Assembly: GCF_016863275.1 (NCBI RefSeq)
Contig: NZ_BOOO01000050.1
Span: 1-64,000, forward strand
DNA: 64,000 nucleotides
Direction of reading: 5' to 3'
Source of the DNA: Planotetraspora mira
GTDB lineage: Bacteria; Actinomycetota; Actinomycetes; Streptosporangiales; Streptosporangiaceae
Under the pieces are notes generated by a model. It did not search any database. It was not told the origin of the DNA and saw only the letters and a program-made list of their open reading frames with translations. The translations under genes and the position numbers were made by a program. Positions 34,083 to 42,371 of this stretch are shown piece by piece. Each line of letters begins with the position of its first letter. The stretch's first letter is position 1.

Positions 34083-34619
34083 TCAGGACAGGCAGCTGAC
34101 GTGTGCCAGGGCCTGCTTCAGCAGGACGCCCTGGCCGCCGGTCATCTCCTGCTGCACGACCGGCGACGCGGCCTCCTCCGGCGTGAACCAGACCAGGTCG
34201 AGAGCGTCCTGCCGGGGACGGCAGTCGCCCGCGACGGGGACGACGTACACGAGTGACACGGCGTGCTGCCGGGGGTCGTGGTACGGCGTGACGCCCTGGG
34301 TCGGGAAGTATTCGGCGATGGTGAACGGCTGGGGCGAGGCGGGGATGCGGGGGAGCGCCGTGGGGCCGAGGTCCTTCTCCAGGTGGCGCATGAGGGCGTC
34401 GCGCACACGCTCGTGGTGGAGGACGCGCCCGGACACGAGCGCACGGCTGACCGTTCCGTCCGATCCGATGCGGAGCAGCAGGCCGACATGCGTCACCACG
34501 CCCGTGTCGTCGACCCGCACGGGCACCGCGTCGACGTAGAGGATCGGCATCCGCGCGCGGGTCGACTCGAGCTCGTCGGGACTGAGCCAGCCGGGCGTGG
34601 TTTCGGTCATTTCGGTCAT
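34083..34619 (-). CDS. DUF4916/NUDIX-fold protein with degenerate Nudix box
   Basis: Protein of 178 residues. The middle reads ALVSGRVLHHERVRDALMRHLEKDLG, which keeps G-x5-E-x7-R of the Nudix box but replaces the metal-binding REUxEE by RHLEKD, so classic Nudix hydrolysis is doubtful. The flanks (MPILYVDAVPVRVDD, SLVYVVPVAG, DALDLVWFTPEEA) fit DUF4916 proteins of actinomycetes. Two ATGs are possible starts (34619 and 34610). It is convergent with the MarR gene. Confidence 0.8.
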   Translation of the reverse strand: MTEMTETTPGWLSPDELESTRARMPILYVDAVPVRVDDTGVVTHVGLLLRIGSDGTVSRALVSGRVLHHERVRDALMRHLEKDLGPTALPRIPASPQPFTIAEYFPTQGVTPYHDPRQHAVSLVYVVPVAGDCRPRQDALDLVWFTPEEAASPVVQQEMTGGQGVLLKQALAHVSCLS

Positions 34620-34784
34620 TGATCGATGGTACCCGGCCTCCCGCGCTTGACTCCGGCATTGCCGGAACGCGCAGCGCGCGTGGCATTCCCGGCGCGTCCT
34701 GTGGCGAAGCCTTTGAGGGCGGCGGCGGGGGATGGTGGCTGGCGGTAACGACAACGCGGCCACACAGAGGGGATCGTGGAACCT

Positions 34785-34818
34785 GGATACAGTATCCGGG
34801 TAGTTGTATACGGTATTC
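34785..34818. promoter_or_regulatory. Two operator-like sites upstream of a kinase gene
   Basis: GGATACAGTATCC (34785-34797) is a perfect palindrome and GTATACGGTATTC (34806-34818) matches it at 10 of 13 positions. Their centres are 21 bases apart, two helical turns. The pattern resembles GntR-type operators. No GntR gene lies in the window beside it. Confidence 0.6.
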
Positions 34819-34836
34819 GCCGGAAGGGAGCGCGCC

Positions 34837-36249
34837 GTGACCAGTAAGTCCCTTGGAAGCGGCCGGCTGCGGAGGGTGTTGCGCCACCTGCGCCCGCAGT
34901 CGATCCGCGGACGTCTCACCGCGCTGGTCACACTCCTCGCGGTGCTCCTCCTGCTTCCCGCGGGCGCGGCTGAGGGCGCCGTCGGGCGCCAGGCCATCGG
35001 AGACGCACTCTGGCTGGAAGTCCGGGAACAGGCCGACCTCACAGCGGCGGCCGACAGGCTTCACGAGCTGGGCGACCCCGTCGTCCCGCACGTCGCCGGC
35101 GTCGATCTGGTCCAGGTCGTCGCGCCGAACCACCGCGTCATCGACGCCTCGAAGGACGCCCTGGGGATGCCGCCGCTGAGCTCGGCCTGGCCGAAGCCGG
35201 GCGATCCGGAGGAGGACGTGCAGACCTGCACCTCGAGGCATCTGGGCTGCGTCCGTCTGTCCGCGCTCCGGGTCCAGGGCGCGGCGAACTCGCCGGTGGT
35301 CTACGCGGGCCGGCTCGCGGCCGGTATGACCTCGACCGGGATCTTCGGCCGGCTCTTCGGCGTCCAGGACGCGGCGCTGGTCCTGTTGGCCGCCTGGGCT
35401 ACCTGGAAGATCACCGGCCGCACGCTGAAGCCGGTCCGGGCCATTCGCAACGACCTCGCCGCCATCAACGGCAACGACCTGAGCAGCCGGGTGCCCGAGC
35501 CTCCGGGCCGGGACGAGATCGCCCGTCTCGCCAGGACCGTCAACGCCACGCTGGGCCGGATCGAGGACGCCAAGCTGCACATGGACGCCGTCCTCGCCCG
35601 GCAGCGCCAGTTCGTCGCCGACGCCTCACACGAGCTGCGCACCCCTCTCGCGGGCCTGCGTGCGGAGCTGGAGATCGGGCAGTTGCATCCGGACGACACC
35701 GACCTGAACACCCTGCTCGACAGCGCGCTGGTGGACGTCGACCGGCTGGAGGCGATCATCACCGACCTGCTCCTCCTGGCCAGGGTGGGAACCGCCGGGG
35801 CCGCCGACAAGACTCAGCTGAACCTCAGCGAACTGGTCCGGGGTGAGGTCTCCGGCAGGCTCGACCGCCTGCCGATCCGGCTGCGGATCGACCCGGGCGT
35901 TCCCGTCACCGCCGTGACCGTCCAGATCGCCCGTGTGCTGAAGAACCTGCTCGACAACGCTCAGCGGCACACCAGGAGCCTGGTCGAGGTCAGCGTGCGG
36001 CGCAACGGGCCTTTCGCCGAACTGGCCGTCGACGACGACGGAGCCGGCATCCCCGAGCCCGACAGGGAGCGCGTCTTCGAGCGCTTCACCCGGCTGGACA
36101 CGGCCCGCAGCCGTGACCACGGCGGCACCGGCCTGGGGTTGGCGATCGCCCGCGAGATCGCGCACGCCCATCAGGGCACCCTGGAGGCGGTGGAGTCGCC
36201 CAGCGGCGGCGCCCGGTTCCTGCTCCGGCTGCCTCTCGCCGGGGCATAG
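34837..36249 (+). CDS. Membrane sensor histidine kinase
   Basis: Two-component kinase of 470 residues starting at GTG behind GGAAGGGAG. Order: membrane helix 1 (about 24-42, TALVTLLAVLLLLPAGA), extracytoplasmic domain with a cysteine pair (CTSRHLGC), helix 2 (DAALVLLAAWATW), HAMP (GRTLKPVRAIRNDLAAI), phosphoacceptor box FVADASHELRTPLAGLRAE, N box LKNLLDNAQRHT, G boxes DDDGAGIPE and GGTGLGLAIAREI. It belongs to the same family as the kinases at 1-568 and 61706-63079 but is more diverged in the sensor. No response regulator is adjacent. Two palindromic sites precede it, so its transcription is probably controlled by a distant regulator. Confidence 0.9.
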   Translation: MTSKSLGSGRLRRVLRHLRPQSIRGRLTALVTLLAVLLLLPAGAAEGAVGRQAIGDALWLEVREQADLTAAADRLHELGDPVVPHVAGVDLVQVVAPNHRVIDASKDALGMPPLSSAWPKPGDPEEDVQTCTSRHLGCVRLSALRVQGAANSPVVYAGRLAAGMTSTGIFGRLFGVQDAALVLLAAWATWKITGRTLKPVRAIRNDLAAINGNDLSSRVPEPPGRDEIARLARTVNATLGRIEDAKLHMDAVLARQRQFVADASHELRTPLAGLRAELEIGQLHPDDTDLNTLLDSALVDVDRLEAIITDLLLLARVGTAGAADKTQLNLSELVRGEVSGRLDRLPIRLRIDPGVPVTAVTVQIARVLKNLLDNAQRHTRSLVEVSVRRNGPFAELAVDDDGAGIPEPDRERVFERFTRLDTARSRDHGGTGLGLAIAREIAHAHQGTLEAVESPSGGARFLLRLPLAGA

Positions 36250-36276
36250 GCCCGCATCTCACAGCCGGGCGGCGTC

Positions 36277-37767
36277 TCAGCCCAGGCGGATGACGTTCCA
36301 CGACACCGGGGGCAACAACACGCGCAGAGGGTCGTGCTCGATGTCCGGGTTGGGGCGGGGCGCGATCCGGCCGGGGGCGTCGGCGGTGTTGCGGGCGTAG
36401 ACGTCGGGATCGGTCAGGGTGGTGGCCTCGACAATCCGGGCGTCGCCGAGAGCCCGGGCGTCGATGACGAGGGAGAGCGGCCGGTCGGTCGACCGGTTGA
36501 CCGCGAATAGGGTCGTGCCCTCTTCGGAGTGGGTGGCGACCGCGTGGAGCAGCGGCACCTCGCCGTACTCGGCCGTCTCGTACAGCGGTGAGACCGGTTC
36601 GACCCGCAGCACGTCGCCCGCCGCGTACCGGGACGCCTGGGCGAACGGATGGAAGGTGGTCTGCCGCCACGCCCGCCCGCCCGGCTCGGTCATGATGGGC
36701 GCGATGACGTTGACCAACTGGGCCAGCGAGGCTGCGGTCACCCGGTCACTGTTGCGCAGCAGGGTGATCAGCAGGCCGCCGAGGGCCACCGCGTCCGCCA
36801 GGTGATAGTGGTCCTCCAGCAGCGGCGGAGCGATCGGCCAGTCCTCCGGCGGCCCGGCCGACTGGAACCGGCTGAGGTACCAGACGTTCCACTCGTCGAA
36901 CGAGACGTCGATCCTCTTGCGGGATCTGAGCCTCGCCCCGACGTGGTCGGCAGTGGCGACGACCGAGGAGATGAAGTACTCCATGTCGGTCGAGCAGGCC
37001 AGGAAGCTCCCCAGGTCCCCCTTCTTCTCCTCGTAGTAGGCGTGGCAGGAGATGTAGTCGACGACGTCGTAGGCCTCCTCCAGCACGGTGGCCTCCCAGG
37101 CGCCGAAGGTCGGCATGGAGGACCCGGAGCTGCCGCAGGCGACGAGCTCCAGGCCGGGGTCGACCATGCGCATGGCGCGGGCGGTCTCGGCGGCGAGCCT
37201 GCCGTATTCGCGGGCCGTCTTGTGGCCCGTCTGCCAGGGGCCGTCCATCTCGTTGCCGAGGCACCAGATCCTGATGCCGTGCGGCTCCGCCGTCCCGTTG
37301 GCGACGCGACGGTCGGACAGCGCCGTGCCCCCGGGGTGGTTGCAGTACTCCAGTAGGTCGAGGGCCTCGGCGATGCCGCGGGTGCCGAGGTTGACCGCCA
37401 TCATCGGCTCGACCCCGGCCTTACGGCACCAGCGCACGAACTCGTCGACGCCGACCTCGTTCGTCTCGGTGCTGTGCCAGGCCAGGTCGAGCCGTCGCGG
37501 CCGCCCGGAGATCGGCCCGACACCGTCCTCCCAGCGATATCCGGAGACGAAGTTGCCCCCCGGGTAGCGGACCGTGGAAACGCCGAGCTCCCTGGTGAGG
37601 GAGAGGACGTCGCGGCGGAAGCCGTCTTCGTCGGCGGTCGGATGGGACGGCTCGTAGACGCCGGTGTAGACGCAGCGGCCGAGATGCTCGACGAACGTGC
37701 CGAAGGTGCGACGCCGTACCGGTGCCACCAGGAACGCGGGGTCGATCGTGAGATGTGCCTCGTGCAC
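36277..37767 (-). CDS. GH51 alpha-L-arabinofuranosidase
   Basis: Cytoplasmic glycoside hydrolase of 496 residues. The acid/base Glu is E173 in WCLGNEMDGPW and the nucleophile is E292 in VSFDEWNVWYL; RYPGGNFVSGYRWEDGVGP (about 67-85) is the family's substrate loop. No signal peptide is present, so it acts on short arabino-oligosaccharides taken up by the cell. The gene follows a TetR gene by 33 bases in the same direction, an unusual partner; no sugar transporter is next to it. Confidence 0.93.
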   Translation of the reverse strand: MHEAHLTIDPAFLVAPVRRRTFGTFVEHLGRCVYTGVYEPSHPTADEDGFRRDVLSLTRELGVSTVRYPGGNFVSGYRWEDGVGPISGRPRRLDLAWHSTETNEVGVDEFVRWCRKAGVEPMMAVNLGTRGIAEALDLLEYCNHPGGTALSDRRVANGTAEPHGIRIWCLGNEMDGPWQTGHKTAREYGRLAAETARAMRMVDPGLELVACGSSGSSMPTFGAWEATVLEEAYDVVDYISCHAYYEEKKGDLGSFLACSTDMEYFISSVVATADHVGARLRSRKRIDVSFDEWNVWYLSRFQSAGPPEDWPIAPPLLEDHYHLADAVALGGLLITLLRNSDRVTAASLAQLVNVIAPIMTEPGGRAWRQTTFHPFAQASRYAAGDVLRVEPVSPLYETAEYGEVPLLHAVATHSEEGTTLFAVNRSTDRPLSLVIDARALGDARIVEATTLTDPDVYARNTADAPGRIAPRPNPDIEHDPLRVLLPPVSWNVIRLG

Positions 37768-37800
37768 GGTGAGACTCCTCTGTGGGGGGACGCGGAGGGT

Positions 37801-38457
37801 TCAGCGGGGCGGATAGTCGCCGAGGCCGTCGCGGAGCCGGTCGAAGACCCGGCGGACGTCGTCGTGGTGGGCCCGCTCGACCGCCTCGTCGTCGTCGCCC
37901 GCGGCCACCCGCTCACGCAGCCGGCGGTACAGCGCACGCTGCGCGCCGATCAGGGTCGAGGCGACGATCGACGGGATGGGATCGTCGGGATCCGCGCCGG
38001 CCTCGGCCGCCACGGCCTCCGCGAGAGTGCTCACGAGATGAGCGTTGACCTCGTACATCTTCCGCTGCAACGACGGGTTGGCGTTCACCAGGTCGAAGAA
38101 CCCGCGGGGGTGCGCCTGGTCCCGCCGGATGCCCGCCACGAGCCGGGTCTGCGACAGGCACAACTGCCGGAAGGAGTCGAGGATCGAGACGCCGGGAGCC
38201 CGCTCCCTGACGGCGGCCAGTGACATGGCCTCACGTTCCTCCGCCCGGTAGAAGACCAGGTCCTCTTTCGTGGGGAAGTGGTTGAACACCGTCTTCTTCG
38301 ACACCTGTGCGACCGCGGCGATCTCGTCGACCGTCACGTCGTCGAAGCCCCGGGCACGAAAGAGCGAGGCGGCGGTGTCGGCGATGAGCTGACGCGTCTG
38401 GCTCTTCTTCATCTCACGCAGCCCGCCCGGTCGCATGGGCACAGCGTAGCGGTTCAT
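37801..38457 (-). CDS. TetR-family regulator of the DrrAB-type exporter
   Basis: Repressor of 218 residues: TRQLIADTAASLFRARGFDDVTVDEIAAVAQVSKKTVFNHFPTKEDLVF is a classic TetR HTH. Start choices are ATG 38457 (GGGAG upstream), 38436 or 38412; the first has the best ribosome site. It is divergent from the ABC exporter genes 67 bases away, with near-repeats in the spacer, so it likely governs drug-inducible export. The arabinofuranosidase gene follows 33 bases downstream and may be cotranscribed. Confidence 0.9.
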   Translation of the reverse strand: MNRYAVPMRPGGLREMKKSQTRQLIADTAASLFRARGFDDVTVDEIAAVAQVSKKTVFNHFPTKEDLVFYRAEEREAMSLAAVRERAPGVSILDSFRQLCLSQTRLVAGIRRDQAHPRGFFDLVNANPSLQRKMYEVNAHLVSTLAEAVAAEAGADPDDPIPSIVASTLIGAQRALYRRLRERVAAGDDDEAVERAHHDDVRRVFDRLRDGLGDYPPR

Positions 38458-38474
38458 ACCTTGCTCCCGATTTG

Positions 38475-38504
38475 ACTACACTAAGAGCATTATTACACTT
38501 GGAG
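38475..38504. promoter_or_regulatory. Direct repeat in TetR/ABC divergent promoter
   Basis: ACTACACTAAGAG (38475-38487) recurs as ATTACACTTGGAG (38492-38504), 10 of 13 positions identical with a 17-base period. The tract is AT-rich and lies between the TetR and ABC genes. Operator or promoter role is inferred. Confidence 0.45.
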
Positions 38505-38524
38505 TACTTAAATCAGGAGATCAC

Positions 38525-39511
38525 ATGACACAACCGGCGGTCGCCACGACCCGCCTGACCAAGCGCTACGGCGATTTCGACGCGGTGCGGGGCATCGACC
38601 TGACCGTCGAGAGCGGCGAGACGTTCGGCTTCCTCGGCCCGAACGGCGCAGGGAAGTCCACGACCATCAGCATGTTGTGCACCCTCGTGACCCCGACGGG
38701 AGGAACCGCGAGCGTCGCCGGGCACGACATCGTGCGGGAGCGCGACGAGGTGCGCCGCAACATCGGGCTGGTCTTCCAGGACACCACCCTGGACGGCTAT
38801 CTCACCGCCGAGCAGAACCTCCGGCTGCACGCCGGTCTGTACGGCGTGCCGAAGAGCGAACTCGAGGCCCGGCTCCGGCAGGTGCTCGACATGGTCGGCC
38901 TGTGGGACCGGCGCGCGAGCAAGGTGAACACGTTCTCCGGTGGAATGAAACGGCGGCTGGAGATCGGCCGCGGCCTGCTCCACTCGCCCCGCGTGTTGTT
39001 CCTCGACGAGCCGACCGTCGGCCTCGACCCCCAGACGCGCAGCTCCATCTGGGCCTACATCCGCGAGCTCAAGCAGGCCGAGGAGATCACGATCTTCCTG
39101 ACGACCCACTACATGGACGAGGCCGAGAACTGCGACCGGATCGCGATCATGGATCACGGTCAGATCATCGCCCTCGACACCCCCGAGGCGCTGAAGGCGG
39201 GCGTGGGCAAGGACCGCGTCCGGATCGAAACCGACGACAACGACAAGGCGATCGCCGTCCTGGCCGAGCGGTTCGGGCTGGAGGCGACCGCGTCCGAGGG
39301 CGCCGTCACCTTCTTCGTGGAGCAGGGCGAGAAGTTCGTCCCCACGCTCTTCGGGGAGTTCCCCCTGTCGATCCGGGCCGTCAACGTCGCCCGACCGAGC
39401 CTCGACGACGTGTTCATGTCCTACACGGGCAAGACCATGCGTGACGCGGAGGCGACCGCCGGCCAGCGTGGCCGGGACACCATGGCGAAGTTCCGAGGAG
39501 TGCGTCGATGA
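38525..39511 (+). CDS. ABC exporter ATP-binding subunit, DrrA family
   Basis: ATPase of 328 residues. Walker A is GPNGAGKST (residues 38-46), the Q loop follows in LVFQDTTLDGYLTAEQNL, the signature is FSGGMKRRLEIGRGLL, Walker B is RVLFLDEPTVGLDPQTR and the H switch is FLTTHYMDEAE. The C-terminal 90 residues are the DrrA-type extension (RIETDDNDKAIAVLAERFGLE). It powers the permease encoded next. ATG 38525 follows AGGAGA. The next gene overlaps it by four bases (ATGA). Confidence 0.93.
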   Translation: MTQPAVATTRLTKRYGDFDAVRGIDLTVESGETFGFLGPNGAGKSTTISMLCTLVTPTGGTASVAGHDIVRERDEVRRNIGLVFQDTTLDGYLTAEQNLRLHAGLYGVPKSELEARLRQVLDMVGLWDRRASKVNTFSGGMKRRLEIGRGLLHSPRVLFLDEPTVGLDPQTRSSIWAYIRELKQAEEITIFLTTHYMDEAENCDRIAIMDHGQIIALDTPEALKAGVGKDRVRIETDDNDKAIAVLAERFGLEATASEGAVTFFVEQGEKFVPTLFGEFPLSIRAVNVARPSLDDVFMSYTGKTMRDAEATAGQRGRDTMAKFRGVRR

Positions 39512-40374
39512 CCGCCGTCCAGACCGCGCCGGTGTCGCGGATCCGGGTTCCCCGCCGCAGCTTCGCCGGTGAGCTGCGCGCCATCAAGATCGTCTGGCAG
39601 CGGGAGCTCATCCGGTTCTTCAGCGACCGGCTGCGTATCCTCACCTCGCTGGTGCAGCCGTTCCTGTTCCTGTTCGTCCTGGGCACCGGCCTGTCGCAGC
39701 TGACGTCCGGCGGCACGGGCGGCCTCAGCCTGCGTACGTTCCTCTACCCGGGCATCCTCGCCATGGCCGTGCTGTTCACCGCGATGGCCTCCGCCGCCTC
39801 GATCGTCTGGGACCGCGAGTTCGGCTTCCTGCGCGAGATGCTGGTCGCGCCGGTCCGCCGCAGCTCGATCGTCATCGGCAAGTGCGCGGGCGGCGCCACC
39901 GTCGCCGCCTTCCAGGGCGTCATCGTCATCTGCATCGCCGGCCTGGTCGGCGTGCCGTACGCGCCGGGGCTCGTGCTCGGCGTGTTCGGCATCCAGTTGC
40001 TGCTGGCGTTCACCATCACGGCCTTCGGGGTCATGATGTCCGCCCGGATCAAGCAGATGCAGTCGTTCATGGCGCTCACGCAGATGCTGATCCTCCCGCT
40101 GTACTTCCTGTCCGGCGCCGTCTTCCCGGCGTCGAACCTGCCCGGGTGGCTGACCGTGCTCAACCGCATCGACCCGCTCGCCTACGCGGTGGACCCCATC
40201 AGGCGGATCGTGTTCTCCCACCTGACGCTGGATCCCGCCGTACGGCAGCGGCTCGACGCGGGCATGACCTGGGGGAGCTGGCGGGTGCCCACCCTGCTCG
40301 AGGTCGGCGTCGTGGCGGCCATCGGGGCCGTCCTGCTGGCGATCGCGATCGCGGAGTTCAGCAAGACGGACTGA
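39508..40374 (+). CDS. ABC-2 type permease, DrrB-like
   Basis: Membrane subunit of 288 residues with six helices: LTSLVQPFLFLFVLGTGLSQL, FLYPGILAMAVLFTAMASAASIVWDREFGFLREMLVAPVRRSSIVIGK (the ABC-2 signature loop), and later LAFTITAFGVMMSARI and QMLILPLYFLSGAVFPASNLP. With the ATPase encoded just upstream (4-base overlap) it forms an exporter of lipophilic compounds, antibiotics or lipids. After its stop the same frame stays codon-like for about 27 codons. Confidence 0.93.
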   Translation: MTAVQTAPVSRIRVPRRSFAGELRAIKIVWQRELIRFFSDRLRILTSLVQPFLFLFVLGTGLSQLTSGGTGGLSLRTFLYPGILAMAVLFTAMASAASIVWDREFGFLREMLVAPVRRSSIVIGKCAGGATVAAFQGVIVICIAGLVGVPYAPGLVLGVFGIQLLLAFTITAFGVMMSARIKQMQSFMALTQMLILPLYFLSGAVFPASNLPGWLTVLNRIDPLAYAVDPIRRIVFSHLTLDPAVRQRLDAGMTWGSWRVPTLLEVGVVAAIGAVLLAIAIAEFSKTD

Positions 40375-40506
40375 GCGGGCCAGGTCTCCGCCGAGCACGC
40401 GGAGGCGGAGGTCGACGACGACGCCCTCGCGGCCTACCTCGACGAGACGGACGAGACAAGGGATCGACATGTGCGCAATCACGGGCTGGGTGTCGTTCGA
40501 GCGTGA
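40375..40506 (+). other. Codon-like tail after drrB, possible gene remnant or readthrough
   Basis: Directly after the permease stop (TGA 40372-40374) the same frame stays open for 43 codons to TGA 40504. Its first 27 codons all end in G or C, as in real genes here, reading AGQVSAEHAEAEVDDDALAA and then YLDETDET. There is no start codon in it. The last 35 bases overlap the start of asnB in another frame. It could be the tail of a deleted gene or a lost C-terminal extension. Confidence 0.35.
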
Positions 40507-42307
40507 CCTGGGGGAGGCGCTGCCCACGCTCGAGGCGATGACCCTGACCATGGCCCGCCGGGGGCCGGACGACCACGGGACCTGGGTGGCCGGGCACGCG
40601 GCTCTCGGCCACCGCCGTCTCGCGATCATCGACCTGCCCGGCGGACGGCAGCCGATGAGCGTGCGCACCCCCGAGGGCGACGTCGCGCTCGTCTACTCCG
40701 GCGAGACGTACAACTTCGCCGAGTTGCGGCGCGAGCTCCTGCGGCGCGGTCACACGCTGCGCACGACGTCCGACACCGAGGTGGTGCTGCACGGCTACCT
40801 GGAGTGGGGCGAGGCGGTGGCGGAGCACCTGAACGGCATGTTCGCCTTCGCGATCTGGGACGGCCGGCGGGACACGCTGGTGATGGTCCGCGACCGCATG
40901 GGGGTCAAGCCGCTCTTCTACCACCCGACATCCGACGGGGTGCTGTTCGGTTCCGAACCCAAGGCCATCCTCGCCAACCCGCTCGCCGAGACGGCCGTCG
41001 GGCTCGACGGGCTCAGGGAGATGTTCGCCTTCGTCAGGACGCCCGGTCTCGCGATCTGGAAGGGCATGCGCGAGGTCGAGCCGGGGACCGTCGTCAGCGT
41101 CGGCCGCGACGGGATCCGCGTCGACAGGTACTGGTCCCTAAGGACGGCGCCCCACACCGACGACCGGGAGACGACGGTCGCCCGGGTCCGCGACCTGCTC
41201 GAGGACATCGTCGGCCGCCAGCTCGTCGCCGACGTGCCGCGCTGCACGCTCCTGTCCGGCGGGCTGGACTCCTCGGCCCTGACGGCGATCGCCGCCCGGC
41301 GATTGTCGGGCACGGGGGAGAGGCTGCGCAGCTTCGCGGTCGACTTCGCCGGGCAGGAGGAGAACTTCGTCGCCACCGCGCACCGCGCCACACGCGACGC
41401 CCCTTACGTGCACGACGTCGCCGAGCTGTCCGGCACCGACCACGAGGACATCGTGCTCGGCTCCGCCGCTCTCGCCGATCCCGGGACGCGGGCCGACGTC
41501 ATCCGCGCCCGGGACGCCCCCGTCGGGCTGGGGGACATGGACGCCTCCCTCCATCTGCTGTTCTCCGCCGTCCGCCGCCACTCGACGGTCGCGCTGTCGG
41601 GGGAGTCCGCCGACGAGGTGTTCGGCGGATACCGGCAGTTCTTCGATCCCAAGGTCAGGCAGGCGGACACCTTCCCCTGGCTGGCGTCCTTCGCGGGCGG
41701 CTCACGGCCGCGCACCTTCCTCGACCCCGGCCTGAGCCGCGCGCTCGACCTCGGCCGCTACATCGGGGACGCGTACGGCACGGCCGTCGCCGGGGTCGGG
41801 CGGCTGGACGGCGAGAGCGACCTCGAGCACCGGATGCGCCGGATCTCCTACCTCTACCTCACCCGGTTCGTCCGCGTCCTGCTGGACCGCAAGGACCGCG
41901 CCAGCATGGCCGTGGGCCTCGAGGTGCGGGTGCCGTTCTGCGACCACCGGCTCGTGGAGTACGTCTACAACGTCCCCTGGGCGCTCAAGTCGTACGACGG
42001 GCGCGAGAAGAGCCTCCTGCGCGGCGCGACCGCCGACCTGCTGCCGCAGTCGGTGGTGGACAGGACGAAGAGCCCCTATCCGTCCACGCAGGATCCGGCG
42101 TACACGGCCACGATGCGCGGCAACGCGCGCGACCTGCTCGCCGACCCGGCCGACCCGGTGTTCGGGCTCATCGACCGCGACGGCCTGCGCCGCGCCGTCG
42201 ACGCGAAGGACCCGCGGGTCGTGCCTCTCGCCCGCCGCCTGTTCGAGCGCGCCCTCGACCTGTCCCTCTGGCTCCGGATGTACCGGCCGGTCATCACGAC
42301 GTCGTAG
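40469..42307 (+). CDS. asnB: Asparagine synthase (glutamine-hydrolysing)
   Basis: Two-domain amidotransferase of 612 residues. The N-terminal class II glutaminase domain begins MCAITGW, with Cys2 as nucleophile after Met removal, and carries RRGPDDHG and LGHRRLAIIDL. The synthetase half has the PP-loop CTLLSGGLDSSALTA, LSGESADEVFGGY and the C-terminal RVPFCDHRLVEYVYNVPW. It makes asparagine from aspartate, ATP and glutamine, or could amidate another acid. It lies 94 bases behind the drrAB-like pair in the same direction and may be cotranscribed. It closes at a strong hairpin. Confidence 0.92.
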   Translation: MCAITGWVSFERDLGEALPTLEAMTLTMARRGPDDHGTWVAGHAALGHRRLAIIDLPGGRQPMSVRTPEGDVALVYSGETYNFAELRRELLRRGHTLRTTSDTEVVLHGYLEWGEAVAEHLNGMFAFAIWDGRRDTLVMVRDRMGVKPLFYHPTSDGVLFGSEPKAILANPLAETAVGLDGLREMFAFVRTPGLAIWKGMREVEPGTVVSVGRDGIRVDRYWSLRTAPHTDDRETTVARVRDLLEDIVGRQLVADVPRCTLLSGGLDSSALTAIAARRLSGTGERLRSFAVDFAGQEENFVATAHRATRDAPYVHDVAELSGTDHEDIVLGSAALADPGTRADVIRARDAPVGLGDMDASLHLLFSAVRRHSTVALSGESADEVFGGYRQFFDPKVRQADTFPWLASFAGGSRPRTFLDPGLSRALDLGRYIGDAYGTAVAGVGRLDGESDLEHRMRRISYLYLTRFVRVLLDRKDRASMAVGLEVRVPFCDHRLVEYVYNVPWALKSYDGREKSLLRGATADLLPQSVVDRTKSPYPSTQDPAYTATMRGNARDLLADPADPVFGLIDRDGLRRAVDAKDPRVVPLARRLFERALDLSLWLRMYRPVITTS

Positions 42308-42323
42308 GGCACGGAGACGACGA

Positions 42324-42353
42324 GGCCCCCGCACTCGACGGAGTGCGGGGGCC
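42324..42353. terminator. Bidirectional hairpin between asnB and the NlpC gene
   Basis: A perfect 13-base stem (GGCCCCCGCACTC and complement) with the four-base loop GACG, lying between two convergent stop codons. Confidence 0.85.
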
Positions 42354-42371
42354 CGATCGTTCGCGGAGAGG

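Noticed and set aside
38525-42307. Lasso peptide or other RiPP cluster (exporter plus asparagine-synthase-like cyclase)
   Set aside because: The synthase is a full-length AsnB with intact glutaminase domain; there is no leader peptidase, no RRE protein and no precursor with a start codon in the spacer.
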